Assembly: GCF_032598785.1 (NCBI RefSeq)
Contig: NZ_CP102984.1
Source of the DNA: Terrisporobacter petrolearius
Lineage (GTDB): Bacteria; Bacillota; Clostridia; Peptostreptococcales; Peptostreptococcaceae
DNA length: 64,000 bases
Strand: one strand, 5' to 3'
The position numbers were made by a program, and so were the translations under genes. The notes under the pieces were generated by a model, which did no database searches, was not told the DNA's origin, and worked only from the letters and a program-made list of their open reading frames with translations. Positions 27,603-36,370 of the stretch are shown here, piece after piece. Within the stretch, counting starts at the first letter, position 1. Each line of letters begins with the position of its first letter.

Positions 27603-28712
27603 ATGAAAGCTATAAAAAAAATTGTAATAACTGGAGGTCCTTGCTCTGGAAAAAGTACAATGCTTAACTTAATAGAAAATACTTTTAAAGAAAAAGGGTA
27701 TAAAGTTTTAATAGTTTCAGAAACAGCAACAGAATTAATTAGGGGTGGAGTTTCACCACTTGGCGGTAAGGAGAATATGTTTATATTTCAGGACTACCTT
27801 TTAAACCTTCAATTTAAGAAAGAAGAAGTTTACGAAAAAGCAGCTAAGGAAATGGATTCTGAAAAAATAATAATACTTTATGATAGAGGGCTATTAGATA
27901 ATAAAGCTTATGTATCAAAGGAAGAATTTGAAGTAATATTAGACAAATTTGGAACAACTGAAAATGAATTAATAGATAGATATGATTTAGTATTACATTT
28001 AGTAACAACGGCTAATGGAGCAGAAGAACATTACACATTAGCAAATAATGCAGCTAGAAGTGAATCATTAGAAGATGCAAGACAAATAGATGAATTAACA
28101 TTAAATGCATGGGTAGGACATCCTCGTTTAAGAATATTTGATAACTCTACAGATTTTGAAGGAAAAGTAGAAAGAGTATTAAAAGAAATCTACAATGATT
28201 TAGATGAACATATGCCAACGGGAACTATACGTAAATACTTAGTAGATGTTGAAAATATTCACATAGATAATATAATAAATACTTCAGAAAAAATGGATAT
28301 AGTTCAACATTACTTAAAATCTTCTAATTCAAATGTGGAAAGAAGGATTAGACAAATAGGAAATGGAGAAAATTACTCATATTACTATACTGAAAAAGAA
28401 AGAGTTAACAATTATAGAACCTTTAGAAAAGAAAAGAAGATAAGTGATAAACTATACTTAACATATTTATCTGAAATAGATAACCAATTATTTACAATAA
28501 TAAAGACCCGTCACTGTTTTGTATATGAAAATCAATATTTCAAACTAGACGTATTTAACAATGACAAAAAATATGGAATATTAGAAATAGAAGCTACAGA
28601 TCAAAATGGAAAGATATTACTTCCAGACTTTTTAAATATAAAGGCAGATGTAACAAAAGATTCAATGTATTCAAACTACGAAATATCAAAGAGAAATTAT
28701 GTATGCAAATAG
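27603..28712 (+). CDS. AAA ATPase with C-terminal CYTH-like domain
   Basis: 369 aa, GGAGG upstream. N-terminal AAA_28-type NTPase with Walker A GGPCSGKST (residues 11-19) and YDRGLLDNKAY around 95-105 as Walker B region; C-terminal half (about 210-365) has the Y-T-K/R-x-E and ILEIEAT pattern of CYTH/TTD14-like domains that bind phosphorylated ligands. Cytosolic. The gene is intact and upstream of hydG, but a weak hairpin and the hydG leader separate them. Likely a nucleotide- or polyphosphate-sensing protein; function unknown. Confidence 0.75.
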   Translation: MKAIKKIVITGGPCSGKSTMLNLIENTFKEKGYKVLIVSETATELIRGGVSPLGGKENMFIFQDYLLNLQFKKEEVYEKAAKEMDSEKIIILYDRGLLDNKAYVSKEEFEVILDKFGTTENELIDRYDLVLHLVTTANGAEEHYTLANNAARSESLEDARQIDELTLNAWVGHPRLRIFDNSTDFEGKVERVLKEIYNDLDEHMPTGTIRKYLVDVENIHIDNIINTSEKMDIVQHYLKSSNSNVERRIRQIGNGENYSYYYTEKERVNNYRTFRKEKKISDKLYLTYLSEIDNQLFTIIKTRHCFVYENQYFKLDVFNNDKKYGILEIEATDQNGKILLPDFLNIKADVTKDSMYSNYEISKRNYVCK

Positions 28713-28719
28713 ATAAATA

Positions 28720-28751
28720 AAGCACTTCCATAAAGTTATGAGGAGTGTTTT
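28720..28751 (+). terminator. Weak terminator after the AAA-CYTH gene
   Basis: AAGCACTTCC (28720-28729) pairs with GGAGTGTTT (28742-28750) with one bulged T and a G-U pair; short T run. Confidence 0.45.
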
Positions 28752-28810
28752 ATTAATTTAATTAAAAATCTAATAAAAACCACCTAAAATATGTAAAAAG
28801 TGATATTATT

Positions 28811-28953
28811 TAATTAGGCTGACCCTAAAGTATCATCTGAGGGGGAAGGTAATCATAATATGAAATTAGTCTGATTACTAAGACAAATCTTAAGTAAAAA
28901 GACAGTTATATATTAAGTTTATGATAACCTTCGCAGTGGGCGAAGGTTTTTTA
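28811..28953 (+). promoter_or_regulatory. Unassigned structured leader RNA upstream of hydG (candidate riboswitch)
   Basis: A TTAGG/CCTAA hairpin (28814-28818, 28824-28828) and a GGTAATC/GATTACT hairpin (28848-28854 with 28873-28879) precede an intrinsic terminator. GAAGGTAATCAT (28845-28856) can alternatively pair with ATGATAACCTTC (28921-28932; 11 of 12 pairs), which is the 5' side of the terminator. This is a standard switch between termination and antitermination. The core did not match any riboswitch class I know (B12, TPP, SAM, FMN, lysine, glycine, purine, c-di-GMP, T-box). Confidence 0.6.
28926..28953 (+). terminator. Terminator in the hydG leader
   Basis: AACCTTCGC (28926-28934) pairs with GCGAAGGTT (28940-28948), loop AGTGG, then TTTT. 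Located 60 nt before the hydG start, so it works as an attenuator. Confidence 0.88.
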
Positions 28954-29013
28954 TACTTAATGATATATGTCTTCTAATTTGTCAGCAAAAACATTTTTAG
29001 GAGGAGAAATAGT

Positions 29014-30444
29014 ATGGTTTATGATCCAAAATCAAGAAAGGCAGAAGAATTTATTAATCATGATGAGATTTTAGATAGCTTAGAGTATGCAAAATCTAAT
29101 AAAGGAAATAAGGAATTAATTGAAGGAATATTAGATAAAGCTAATAGAGCAAAAGGATTAACTCACAGAGAAGCGGCAGTTTTACTTGAATGTGAAGATG
29201 AAGAATTAATTGAAATAATGTTTAAAATGGCAGAAGATATTAAAAAAAGATTTTATGGAAATCGTATTGTAATGTTTGCGCCATTGTATTTATCAAATTA
29301 TTGTGTAAATGGATGTGTATACTGCCCTTATCATTTAAAGAATAAGAAAATAGCTAGAAAAAAACTAACTCAAGAAGAAATAAAGAGAGAAGTAATAGCA
29401 CTTCAGGATTTAGGCCACAAAAGACTTGCTTTAGAAGCAGGGGAAGATCCAAAGAATAATCCAATAGAATATATATTAGAATCTATAAATACTATTTATA
29501 GTATAAAACATAAAAATGGAGCAATTCGTAGAGTAAATGTGAATATAGCTGCTACGACTATAGAAAACTATAAAAAATTGAAAGATGCAGGGATAGGTAC
29601 ATATATACTATTCCAAGAAACATATAATAAAGAATCTTATGAAAAACTTCATCCAACAGGACCAAAACACGACTATAATTATCATACAGAAGCTCATGAT
29701 AGAGCTATGGAAGCTGGAATAGATGACGTAGGGTTAGGTGTACTATATGGTCTTAGTACTTATAAATATGAATTAGTAGGAATATTAATGCATGCTGAAC
29801 ATTTAGAAGAGGCATTTGGAGTTGGACCACATACAATAAGTGTACCAAGACTTCGCCCAGCTGATGACATAGATGTATCTGAATTCCCAGAAGCCTTATC
29901 AGATGAAATATTCCAAAAAATAGTGGCAATAATTCGTTTAGCAGTACCTTATACAGGAATGATAGTCTCAACAAGAGAATCTCAAAAAACTAGAGAAAAA
30001 GTATTACATTTAGGAGTGTCACAAATAAGTGGTGCATCATCAACAAGTGTAGGTGGATATGCAGATAGAGCAGAGGGTGTAAAAGAAGAAATTACAAGTG
30101 CTCAATTTGACGTGGATGATGATAGAACTTTAGATGAAGTTGTAAACTGGCTACTAGATATGAACTATATACCAAGTTTTTGTACTGCTTGTTATAGAGA
30201 AGGAAGAACTGGAGATAGATTTATGGCACTATGTAAAAACGGTCAAATAGCCAACTGTTGTCAACCAAATGCTATCATGACTTTAAAAGAGTACTTAGAA
30301 GACTATGCATCAGAATCAACAAAAGAATCTGGTGAAAATTTAATAGAAAAAGAAGTTAAAAAAATACCTAAAGATAAAGTCAGAGAAATAGTAGAAGAAA
30401 GATTGATAAAAATTACAAATGGTCAAAGAGATTTTAGATTTTAA
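29014..30444 (+). CDS. hydG: [FeFe] hydrogenase H-cluster radical SAM maturase HydG
   Basis: 476 aa radical SAM tyrosine lyase that makes the CO and CN ligands of the hydrogenase H-cluster. AGGAGGAG upstream. CX3CX2C cluster Cys97, Cys101, Cys104 (NYCVNGCVYCPYH), and the C-terminal CX2CX22C auxiliary cluster at Cys390, Cys393 and Cys416, which distinguishes HydG from ThiH. HydE and HydF are not in the window. The gene is monocistronic and preceded by a regulated leader RNA. Confidence 0.95.
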   Translation: MVYDPKSRKAEEFINHDEILDSLEYAKSNKGNKELIEGILDKANRAKGLTHREAAVLLECEDEELIEIMFKMAEDIKKRFYGNRIVMFAPLYLSNYCVNGCVYCPYHLKNKKIARKKLTQEEIKREVIALQDLGHKRLALEAGEDPKNNPIEYILESINTIYSIKHKNGAIRRVNVNIAATTIENYKKLKDAGIGTYILFQETYNKESYEKLHPTGPKHDYNYHTEAHDRAMEAGIDDVGLGVLYGLSTYKYELVGILMHAEHLEEAFGVGPHTISVPRLRPADDIDVSEFPEALSDEIFQKIVAIIRLAVPYTGMIVSTRESQKTREKVLHLGVSQISGASSTSVGGYADRAEGVKEEITSAQFDVDDDRTLDEVVNWLLDMNYIPSFCTACYREGRTGDRFMALCKNGQIANCCQPNAIMTLKEYLEDYASESTKESGENLIEKEVKKIPKDKVREIVEERLIKITNGQRDFRF

Positions 30445-30467
30445 TTTATAAATAAAATGTATATATT

Positions 30468-30497
30468 AAAGAAGACAATTAAATTGTCTTCTTTTTA
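30468..30497 (+). terminator. Terminator of hydG
   Basis: Near-perfect palindrome AAAGAAGACAATT (30468-30480) with AATTGTCTTCTTT (30482-30494), then T's. Confidence 0.85.
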
Positions 30498-30578
30498 TTA
30501 TGCGAAAATTTAAAAGGATAATTATTTAATACTATGAATATTATTTTGTAATAAACCTATGATAGGAGGTGAAATAAT

Positions 30579-31190
30579 TTGAAGTTAATTTGTTATAACA
30601 TACATATAGGGACAGATGAGTTTAGAAGAATGACCTTGTTTCAACTTATAGGTTATTTAAAATCTTTAGATTGTGATGTTATTTGTCTCCAAGAAGTTTT
30701 ACATTATCAATTTAAACTTATGAAAATATTGTTAAAGATGGATGGAGTATTTGGATTGCATGTAAATAATAGAAAAATGAAATTTGGTATATGTATATTA
30801 AGTAAAAATAAAATAAATTACAGTTCACACTTATTACTAAGTAGCAAAACAGAGCAGAGAGGGCTATTGAGTATAGATATAGATGATAAAATTATTATAA
30901 ATACACATTTAGGATTGGATATGGAAGAAAGACAGATACAAATAAGTGAAATTTTGGATTTTGGTAAAAACCAAAATAAAAATATTGTGATTTGTGGTGA
31001 TTTTAATGAAAAAAACATTAATTTAAGCTCTTATAAAGATGCAGCTAAATGTTTGTGTAAGGATTTCTATCCAACTTTTAAAACTTCAAGGCTAGATTAT
31101 GTGTTTGTAAGTTCAATAATCGATATAAAATCATATGAAATTGACCAAGTATTATATTCAGATCACTTTCCAATTATTGTGAAAATTTAA
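30579..31190 (+). CDS. Endonuclease/exonuclease/phosphatase family protein
   Basis: 203 aa, shorter than typical members. TTG start with AGGAGG (30564-30569) 9 nt upstream. Motifs in order: CLQEV (metal-binding Glu, about residue 40), NTHLGLD (about 107), CGDFNE (about 138), LDYVFV (about 170) and SDHFPI near the C-terminus, i.e. the complete DNase I-like active site. No signal peptide. Could be a nuclease or phosphodiesterase; substrate unknown. Confidence 0.8.
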   Translation: MKLICYNIHIGTDEFRRMTLFQLIGYLKSLDCDVICLQEVLHYQFKLMKILLKMDGVFGLHVNNRKMKFGICILSKNKINYSSHLLLSSKTEQRGLLSIDIDDKIIINTHLGLDMEERQIQISEILDFGKNQNKNIVICGDFNEKNINLSSYKDAAKCLCKDFYPTFKTSRLDYVFVSSIIDIKSYEIDQVLYSDHFPIIVKI

Positions 31191-31273
31191 AAGAAAGTAA
31201 ATTGTGAATATTTAGAAATATAGAAAAAATTATTGTGGATATTTCATATTACTTTATAAAGGGAGGGTATTTA

Positions 31274-31597
31274 ATGAGTAGTGATGGAAATTTGATTCAA
31301 ATTGTATTTGATGGAATTTGGAGAGTTGGAGAAATTATAGTCAAAAAATTTAGAAAAAAAGAAGAAAAAAAGGAACCATTGGATATATTTTTTAACAAAG
31401 TAGGCCTTTGCAATAAAGATCAAGAATATCCAACTGTGGTTGAGAATATTTTAAGTGAAGAAGAAAACGTTTACAAAATATGGTGTCCTATAGGTCTTGG
31501 AAAGTCAGACTTCGAAAAATATTCTGATGCGTTAGAAGTATATTTAGGAAAAAAAATTGAAGTGAAATCAGCTAAAGGATTTATATATATTAAATAA
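31274..31597 (+). CDS. Small protein resembling the N-terminus of ICE FtsK/SpoIIIE proteins
   Basis: 107 aa from the ATG at 31274 with GGGAGGG (31261-31267). After a basic KKFRKKEEKK stretch comes a compact domain in which CPIGLGKSDFEKY and ALEVYLGKKIEV resemble the segment before the ATPase domain in conjugative-element FtsK/SpoIIIE proteins. No ATPase follows; a terminator comes 45 nt later. It may be a stand-alone domain protein or a remnant of a mobile element. Homology is from pattern memory only. Confidence 0.5.
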   Translation: MSSDGNLIQIVFDGIWRVGEIIVKKFRKKEEKKEPLDIFFNKVGLCNKDQEYPTVVENILSEEENVYKIWCPIGLGKSDFEKYSDALEVYLGKKIEVKSAKGFIYIK

Positions 31598-31641
31598 TTA
31601 TGCATGTTAAAATTATTATGTTATAATAAATATATGTTAAA

Positions 31642-31675
31642 AAAAAGACTTGTAGGTTTTATCAAGTCTTTTTTT
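31642..31675 (+). terminator. Terminator after the FtsK-N-like gene
   Basis: AAAAAGACTTG with CAAGTCTTTTT stem and T run. Confidence 0.85.
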
Positions 31676-31731
31676 GTTGAAAAAATCAAAAAAAGAATAT
31701 AAGAATAATTTAGAATATAAATATTAATCTA

Positions 31732-31746
31732 AATTTTCTGAAAATT
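31732..31746. promoter_or_regulatory. CodY box (15/15 match) upstream of brnQ
   Basis: AATTTTCTGAAAATT matches the CodY consensus AATTTTCWGAAAATT at every position. A weaker copy (11/15) overlaps 31751-31765. Confidence 0.8.
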
Positions 31747-31796
31747 ACTTTATTTTCTGAATACATATTCAACTTTAATATGTGTTTTATAATTTG

Positions 31797-31811
31797 AATA
31801 TACAGAAAATT
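31797..31811. promoter_or_regulatory. Second CodY box (13/15 match) next to the brnQ promoter
   Basis: AATATACAGAAAATT differs from the CodY consensus at two positions and lies 9 bp before the -35 element, a position suited to repression. Confidence 0.65.
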
Positions 31812-31820
31812 ATAATTATA

Positions 31821-31850
31821 TTGACTATTCAAATAGATGTCGTATATAAT
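31821..31850 (+). promoter_or_regulatory. Sigma-A promoter of brnQ
   Basis: TTGACT (31821-31826) and TATAAT (31845-31850), 18 bp apart, 43 bp before the start codon. Confidence 0.75.
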
Positions 31851-31892
31851 ACATGTATGAAACGAAATACGGATTTTAATTAGGAGGTCACA

Positions 31893-33194
31893 ATGAATAA
31901 AAGGAATAAAGATATTATAATAACAGGTTTTGCATTGTTCGCAATGTTTTTCGGAGCAGGTAACTTAATTTTCCCACCATTTTTAGGACTTATATCAGGA
32001 AGTAGTTGGTTAACTGGTTTCACAGGATTTATATTAGCAGACGTAGGTTTATCTCTTTTAGCTATACTTGCAATAGCAAAATGTGATGGAGATGTTGGTA
32101 AAATATTTTCAAGAGCAGGCCACAAGATATCACTAGTGCTAGCATGTTCAATAATGATTTGTATAGGACCACTTCTTGCTATACCAAGAACAGCAGCTAC
32201 AACATTTGAAATGGGGGTTCAACCAATATTTAGTGGTTTCAGTTCAATAATATTCTCAATAATATTCTTCGGCGTGACATTATTATTAACAATAAGACCA
32301 TCAAAAGTTGTTGATATAATCGGGTCTTATTTAACACCAGCACTTTTAATTGCATTATTAACATTAATAGGTGTAGGAATATTTAATCCTTTAGGAAGTA
32401 TAGAACCAGCAACTATAGAAGGTGTATTCTCTGAAGGTATATTCCAAGGTTATCAAACATTAGATGCTCTAGGGGCAGTATCTTTATCAGCAGTAATATT
32501 TACAACAATAGCTAATAAAGGATATACAAAAAAAGAAGATAAAATAAATATAACATTTAAAGCAGGATTAATAGCTGCAGCAGGATTATTCTTAGTTTAC
32601 GGTGGACTTACTTACCTTGGTGCTACAGTATCAACTATGTTTGATTCAAATGTATCACAAGCTGGGTTAATAGTTGCTATAACAGAGAATTTATTAGGAT
32701 TCCCAGGAAAAGTTATATTAGGAATAATAGTAACTCTTGCTTGTTTAACAACAGCAATAGGTTTAACATCTGCAACTGGACAATATTTCTCAAAGCTTTC
32801 AAATAATAAAATAAAATATGAAACAATAGTAACTGCAGTATGTCTATTTAGTTTAGTAGTTTCTAACTTTGGAGTTGATACAATAATTAAATTCTCAGCT
32901 CCTATATTAACAGTAATCTACCCACCAACAATAGTGTTAGTAGTATTTACTTTATTAGGACAACATATTAAAAATGATAATATATTTAAATTTGCAACAT
33001 ATACAGCATTAGTAATGGGATTCTTAAACATATTAGGAAACTTTGGAGTGAAGGTTCCAGTAATAAACACTTTACCATTACACCCATTAGGATTTAACTG
33101 GGTAGTACCAGTATTAATTGCATCAGCAATTGGATTCTTTATTAAATCAAATAGCTCTAATGCTAAATCTGATTCAAAAAATGTTACTGCATAG
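31893..33194 (+). CDS. brnQ: Branched-chain amino acid transporter BrnQ
   Basis: 433 aa, about 12 membrane helices. LIVCS family: FALFAMFFGAGNLIFPP near the N-terminus is diagnostic; GNFGVKVP and later helices fit. Imports leucine, isoleucine and valine with Na+ or H+. AGGAGG upstream. Controlled by CodY-type boxes (see those entries), so expected to rise when branched-chain amino acids and GTP fall. Confidence 0.93.
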   Translation: MNKRNKDIIITGFALFAMFFGAGNLIFPPFLGLISGSSWLTGFTGFILADVGLSLLAILAIAKCDGDVGKIFSRAGHKISLVLACSIMICIGPLLAIPRTAATTFEMGVQPIFSGFSSIIFSIIFFGVTLLLTIRPSKVVDIIGSYLTPALLIALLTLIGVGIFNPLGSIEPATIEGVFSEGIFQGYQTLDALGAVSLSAVIFTTIANKGYTKKEDKINITFKAGLIAAAGLFLVYGGLTYLGATVSTMFDSNVSQAGLIVAITENLLGFPGKVILGIIVTLACLTTAIGLTSATGQYFSKLSNNKIKYETIVTAVCLFSLVVSNFGVDTIIKFSAPILTVIYPPTIVLVVFTLLGQHIKNDNIFKFATYTALVMGFLNILGNFGVKVPVINTLPLHPLGFNWVVPVLIASAIGFFIKSNSSNAKSDSKNVTA

Positions 33195-33210
33195 AATTCT
33201 AAATTAAATA

Positions 33211-33248
33211 CTAAAAAAGTCCCTTTTCATAAGAAGGGACTTTTTTAG
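33211..33248 (+). terminator. Terminator of brnQ
   Basis: 15-bp stem (33211-33225 with 33234-33248) with an internal T run on the 3' arm. Confidence 0.85.
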
Positions 33249-33425
33249 TATTTATAATAACCATTTGAATAAATTAATTTTTTATAATAATACCATTTTG
33301 TATATATAATCCATATAATTAAAGTATATGAATTAAAATCAATTATAATAAATTTAAAAATGGTCTAGGATTAATGTGTTTAATTGTTTACATAAGCATA
33401 AGTTAATTTAAGAGGTGAGAGTGTT

Positions 33426-33803
33426 TTGCAAAAAATAATTAGGTGTAGTAAATTAAAGATTTCATCAGGTTCAAAGGAAATAATATATTCATCTTTATTA
33501 ATGTTTATATCCATGATATTTTTTTGTAATAGTATTATGAATGTTATTATACCTTACTGTATTGCTATGTTTATAGTATTCATAGTTATAAGTGATATTT
33601 TTAGTTTAAGCAAAAAGGTAAAAATAAAAATGGACGTGGATAAGTTATTAGATGCTTATAAACTAGATGCTGTCACATATAATATAGTTCCAAAATGTAT
33701 TGAATATATAGAAAATATGTATGAAGGAAAAGATATCACTATTTATGGAAATTTCCATAGAGAAGAAAATAAATTTATTATTTATATAAGATATTTTAAA
33801 TAA
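33426..33803 (+). CDS. Hypothetical small membrane protein
   Basis: 125 aa, not recognised. TTG start with AGAGGTGAG upstream (33411-33419). Two hydrophobic helices at about residues 20-36 and 39-58 form a hairpin; the remaining 65 residues are cytosolic and contain a mixed alpha/beta pattern. Own terminator at 33847. No partner gene is evident. Confidence 0.65.
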   Translation: MQKIIRCSKLKISSGSKEIIYSSLLMFISMIFFCNSIMNVIIPYCIAMFIVFIVISDIFSLSKKVKIKMDVDKLLDAYKLDAVTYNIVPKCIEYIENMYEGKDITIYGNFHREENKFIIYIRYFK

Positions 33804-33846
33804 TTTATAAAAACTTGTTAAGATAAATATTATGAAGTAGTAACTT

Positions 33847-33880
33847 AAATACACCTCTTAAAAACTGAGGTGTATTTTTT
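33847..33880 (+). terminator. Terminator after the small membrane protein
   Basis: AAATACACCTC with GAGGTGTATTT, then T's. The following 180 bases before the next gene hold only AT-rich sequence and a weak AACACTT/AAGTGTT hairpin (33991-34011). Confidence 0.85.
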
Positions 33881-34062
33881 ATTATCATATCACGAACATA
33901 AATATAACTATACTGAATGAATCTACAAATTTGCTAGTAATAGACAACTTTATGAATTCATAAATATTAATAGAACATAAAAATAATATTAACACTTATG
34001 AAAAAAGTGTTTTAAGTTTTATTGGTAAAAATCTAAAAATTAGCAAACAAGGAGGTGGAAAT

Positions 34063-35211
34063 TTGATTTTATTAACTCTTATAAAAAAAGAAGTTAAGCA
34101 GTTTTTCAGACAGAAGATTAATGTAATTATGATGATTATATTTCCTGTAATACTTATTTTTATAATGGGAAAATCACTTAATGGGCTTATGACCATAGAT
34201 AAAAACATATTTAATAATAAAATTATATATTATAGAGTCAATGCTCCTATTGAAAACGAAGTTGACTTACAACGTTTCTATGATTTTATGATTCATTTTG
34301 AAAAAAATACAAATATTAAGTTTATAGAAAATAATAATTATAAAGAAGTCATAAACGATGTAAATAATAACAAAGCAATTTGTTTTATGGACTTTTATGA
34401 CAATGATATTAATTATTTTAGAAGTGAAGAAACAGAGAGTACAGAAAGTACAGTATTTAGGAATTTGTACGAGCAATATATGAAAAAATACACTTTTTTA
34501 CAATCAATTTATAAATCAAATCCTGAAAAAATAAAAGAGGTTTTAGATTATGAGATTAAAATATGGTTAAAAGATGAAGGTATAGAAAAAAAACAAGTAA
34601 ATGCATTCACATATTACACCTTTGCACAACTTATCTTAATTATTTTATATATATCTAATTTTACGTCAATATCAATGTATAAGGGTGAATATTTACATAC
34701 AATGACAAGATTTAAGATCCCTAAAACAAATAAAATTAATATATTAGTATCAAAGATAGCTTTTGGTATAGTTATAGGTATTTTACAAATAATCACAGTA
34801 TATATAGTTAGCACTAAATTTTTCAATGTAAGTTGGGGAGGAAATTTATTATATATCCTTATGGTATTAATTTCTCTTATAGTATTTAGTTCTATACTTG
34901 GAATATTTATGGCTACTATTTTCTCAAATAAAAAAACTTGTTATATGGTAAATAATATATTAATTATAATTATGGGATTTTTAGGCGGTTCTTATGTACC
35001 AATTTGTTTAGTAAAGTCAGAGAGGATGACAAGCTTTCTATCTGAAATTATTCCAAGTTATTGGGCAAATATATCTATACTTAGCTTAAGTTATGGTATA
35101 AAAACAAAATATTATATTTTCTCCATATTTATTTCATTGGGTTTATCACTATTATTGCTCATTCTAGGAAGCTTAATATCAAAACTGAAGGCAGGTGAAA
35201 GTTTTGATTAA
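34063..35211 (+). CDS. ABC-2 type transporter permease
   Basis: 382 aa. TTG start with AGGAGG (about 34050-34055). One N-terminal helix (about 20-38), a large extracytoplasmic domain (about 45-185), then five helices in the C-terminal half: the ABC2_membrane_3 layout of YhaP/DrrB-like exporters. Overlaps the next permease gene. Neither gene has an ATPase beside it, which is unusual. Substrate unknown. Confidence 0.8.
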   Translation: MILLTLIKKEVKQFFRQKINVIMMIIFPVILIFIMGKSLNGLMTIDKNIFNNKIIYYRVNAPIENEVDLQRFYDFMIHFEKNTNIKFIENNNYKEVINDVNNNKAICFMDFYDNDINYFRSEETESTESTVFRNLYEQYMKKYTFLQSIYKSNPEKIKEVLDYEIKIWLKDEGIEKKQVNAFTYYTFAQLILIILYISNFTSISMYKGEYLHTMTRFKIPKTNKINILVSKIAFGIVIGILQIITVYIVSTKFFNVSWGGNLLYILMVLISLIVFSSILGIFMATIFSNKKTCYMVNNILIIIMGFLGGSYVPICLVKSERMTSFLSEIIPSYWANISILSLSYGIKTKYYIFSIFISLGLSLLLLILGSLISKLKAGESFD

Positions 35212-36313
35212 ATTAATAATAAATACAATGAGAGAATTGATGAAAGATAAAAGTTATATAATGGTTGCAATTATTATACCTATATTTATAGCTATATTTT
35301 TTAGTTTTGAATTTACAGGACAGCATAAATTTAAGATAGGTGTAATAGACAATGATAATTCTTATTTGTCTAATGAAATAATAAAAACTATTGATGATTT
35401 GGAAGGGATTCAAAGTATAAAAATAAAAAAAGATGATTCTGAAATTTTACTGATAACACAACAAATTCAAATGGTTGTGATTATAAATGATAATTTTCAA
35501 AATAAATTGATAAACTCAAAGGATAATGAAATAAAAATCAAAACTATAAATGAAAATGATGTGAAGTTAGTTGTTCAAAATATGATAGATATGAAATGTG
35601 AAGACTTGTCTATGATTGGAAAAATGAGCAAAGGAGATATAAACAAATTTAAAGAAATAAATCAAGATTACAATGATAAAAACACAATATTAAGTTTAAA
35701 TGATGTTAATGAAAAAAGACCAGATATAGAGAGTTCATTGCCTTTGATTATATTAATCATATTTATTGTAGCTGGAAAAGTATCGAATTCCTTAATTGAG
35801 GACAAAGAAAATAAAGTAAGAATTAATACACCTGGTTATAGAATTAGCAAATGGAAATATTATTTATCAATAATAGTTGTATTCTATATAATGTCTTCCA
35901 TGTCAACTTTAATATATTATGGTGTGTTAATAATTTTTAAATTAGACTTTGCCATGGAAAATAGTATAAATTTCTTAGTTGTAATGCTGATGCTAAATCT
36001 GGTTGCACTAAGTTTTAACTTGTGTCTAGTTAGTTTTACTAGAAGCAGACATACATCATCAATGTTAAATGTACTTATAATAGTTCCGTGTTGTATGTTA
36101 AGTGGAGTATTTTGGGATTTTAATATAATGAACGAAAACTTCCAAGCAATAGGAAAACTTATGCCAACTAGATGGGTATATATTTGTCTAGAAAATTTGC
36201 AAAAAACTAATGATTTAGGTAGTATAAATATATATCTAAATGCAATGCTTATTTTATCAATAATACTTTTTGTTATAAGTTTTGTTAAATTAAAAGAAAA
36301 CAAAGAAGTTTAA
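35204..36313 (+). CDS. ABC-2 type transporter permease, second subunit
   Basis: 369 aa from the TTG at 35204 (AGGTG 7 nt upstream); a GTG at 35195 is the alternative. Same layout as its partner: helix at about 17-33, extracytoplasmic domain (about 38-180), five C-terminal helices. It overlaps the preceding gene by 8 nt, so the two likely form a heterodimer. The needed ATPase must come from elsewhere, possibly from the GntR-ABC operon 1.7 kb downstream (inference only). Confidence 0.78.
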   Translation: MIKLIINTMRELMKDKSYIMVAIIIPIFIAIFFSFEFTGQHKFKIGVIDNDNSYLSNEIIKTIDDLEGIQSIKIKKDDSEILLITQQIQMVVIINDNFQNKLINSKDNEIKIKTINENDVKLVVQNMIDMKCEDLSMIGKMSKGDINKFKEINQDYNDKNTILSLNDVNEKRPDIESSLPLIILIIFIVAGKVSNSLIEDKENKVRINTPGYRISKWKYYLSIIVVFYIMSSMSTLIYYGVLIIFKLDFAMENSINFLVVMLMLNLVALSFNLCLVSFTRSRHTSSMLNVLIIVPCCMLSGVFWDFNIMNENFQAIGKLMPTRWVYICLENLQKTNDLGSINIYLNAMLILSIILFVISFVKLKENKEV

Positions 36314-36322
36314 AATTTTATA

Positions 36323-36370
36323 AAAAGGAAAAGGTTGGACTATGTTCTAGTTCAACCTCTTTCCTTTTCC
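36323..36370. terminator. Bidirectional terminator between convergent genes
   Basis: Long stem GGAAAAGGTTG...CAACCTCTTTCC with A and T runs at its ends. Confidence 0.75.

Noticed and set aside
28811..28925. TPP riboswitch before hydG
   Set aside because: CTGAG-like and GACCCT words occur, but in the wrong order and without the CTGGATAATGCCAGCG-type pyrophosphate arm.
31600..31892. T-box leader for brnQ
   Set aside because: No AGGGTGG T-box sequence, specifier stem or terminator/antiterminator pair; CodY boxes explain the region better.
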